NCBI GenBank assembly: GCA_964489425.1
Contig: CAZAYP010000002.1
Span: 124,001-188,000, forward strand
DNA from: CAZAYP01 sp964489425 [NCBI: uncultured Verrucomicrobiota bacterium]
Lineage (GTDB): Bacteria; Verrucomicrobiota; Kiritimatiellia; RZYC01
DNA: 64,000 nucleotides
Direction of reading: 5' to 3'
The notes under the pieces were generated by a model. The model was not told where the DNA came from. It did not search any database and saw nothing but the letters and a program-made list of their open reading frames with translations. Each line of letters opens with the position of its first letter. The first letter of the stretch is position 1. Made by a program: the position numbers and the translations under genes. This document shows positions 63,899-64,000 of this stretch, piece by piece.

Positions 63899-63927
63899 AC
63901 GGTACGGCGCAACCGGCCGTGCGTCAA
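63899..63927 (-). promoter_or_regulatory. Likely sigma-70 promoter of the TPR-ExbBD-toroid operon
   Basis: On the minus strand TTGACG (63927-63922), 17-base spacer, TACCGT (63904-63899), 35 bases before the ATG at 63864. The -35 is strong, the -10 weak. Confidence 0.45.
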
Positions 63928-64000
63928 GCCTATTACATAAAGCCTGTTGCAAAGCGTGGCCGGGTCGCGTGCCCTGCTTTTTTTTCTCGTTCCCCGCGGC

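Noticed and set aside
1-64000. CRISPR array, prophage or complete insertion sequence
   Set aside because: No regularly spaced direct repeats, phage structural genes or full transposase seen.

Overview
The window looks like a chromosomal piece of a Gram-negative, high-GC bacterium of the PVC group, most likely Kiritimatiellota or Verrucomicrobiota. The signs are very large secreted proteins with LamG, RHS, InlB-like and LA_2272-type repeats, an ExbB/ExbD cluster paired with a membrane-tethered terpene-cyclase-like toroid and TPR proteins, a tiny lysine/alanine H1-like protein, outer-membrane lipoprotein machinery (Lnt) and a flagellin. This placement is inferred from gene content; no rRNA is present. 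The only RNA gene seen is a tRNA-Ser(GGA).

Layout. 1-8.1 kb: the 3' part of a giant LamG protein and a short TSP3-type calcium-repeat protein. 8.2-10.5 kb: release factor 3 (prfC) and a methyltransferase. 10.6-14.8 kb: an RHS protein. 14.8-19.2 kb: divergent carbohydrate genes, a GH31 glycosidase and a CBM20-esterase fusion. 19.2-20.5 kb: a small minus-strand ORF and a YhhQ-type queuosine-precursor transporter. 20.5-27 kb: a 1450-residue repeat protein and an orphan flagellin. 27.4-33.4 kb: purB, an ABC exporter, and a divergent tandem solute-binding protein translationally coupled to a phosphodiesterase. 33.4-36.7 kb: an LA_2272-like repeat protein, a SEC-C protein, an IS3 remnant and tRNA-Ser. 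36.8-42.4 kb: a membrane protein, a two-component phosphorelay pair, a flavin reductase and a TPR protein. 42.7-49.4 kb: a broken S8 protease locus, a large secreted protein and the H1-like micro-gene. 49.6-56.5 kb: a tightly overlapping minus-strand operon lnt-prfB-trpC-trpF-trpB-yicC-gmk. 56.8-63.9 kb: a six-gene minus-strand operon TPR-TPR-ExbB-ExbD-ExbD-toroid.

The housekeeping genes form two compact operons with ATGA, TGATG or TAATG overlaps. prfB carries the classical programmed +1 frameshift. The accessory part is dominated by exported proteins. Intergenic spaces repeatedly hold short palindromic elements of at least four unrelated sequence families, plus an inverted-repeat-like motif that appears to have been captured into the N-terminus of a secreted protein gene.

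The best candidate for an under-described system is the TPR/ExbBD/toroid operon. It has the energising motor and two ExbD subunits but no recognisable TonB or TolA. A single-pass protein with an acidic coiled region and an alpha-alpha toroid sits in the position where TonB would be expected. No CRISPR array, prophage or complete insertion sequence was found.
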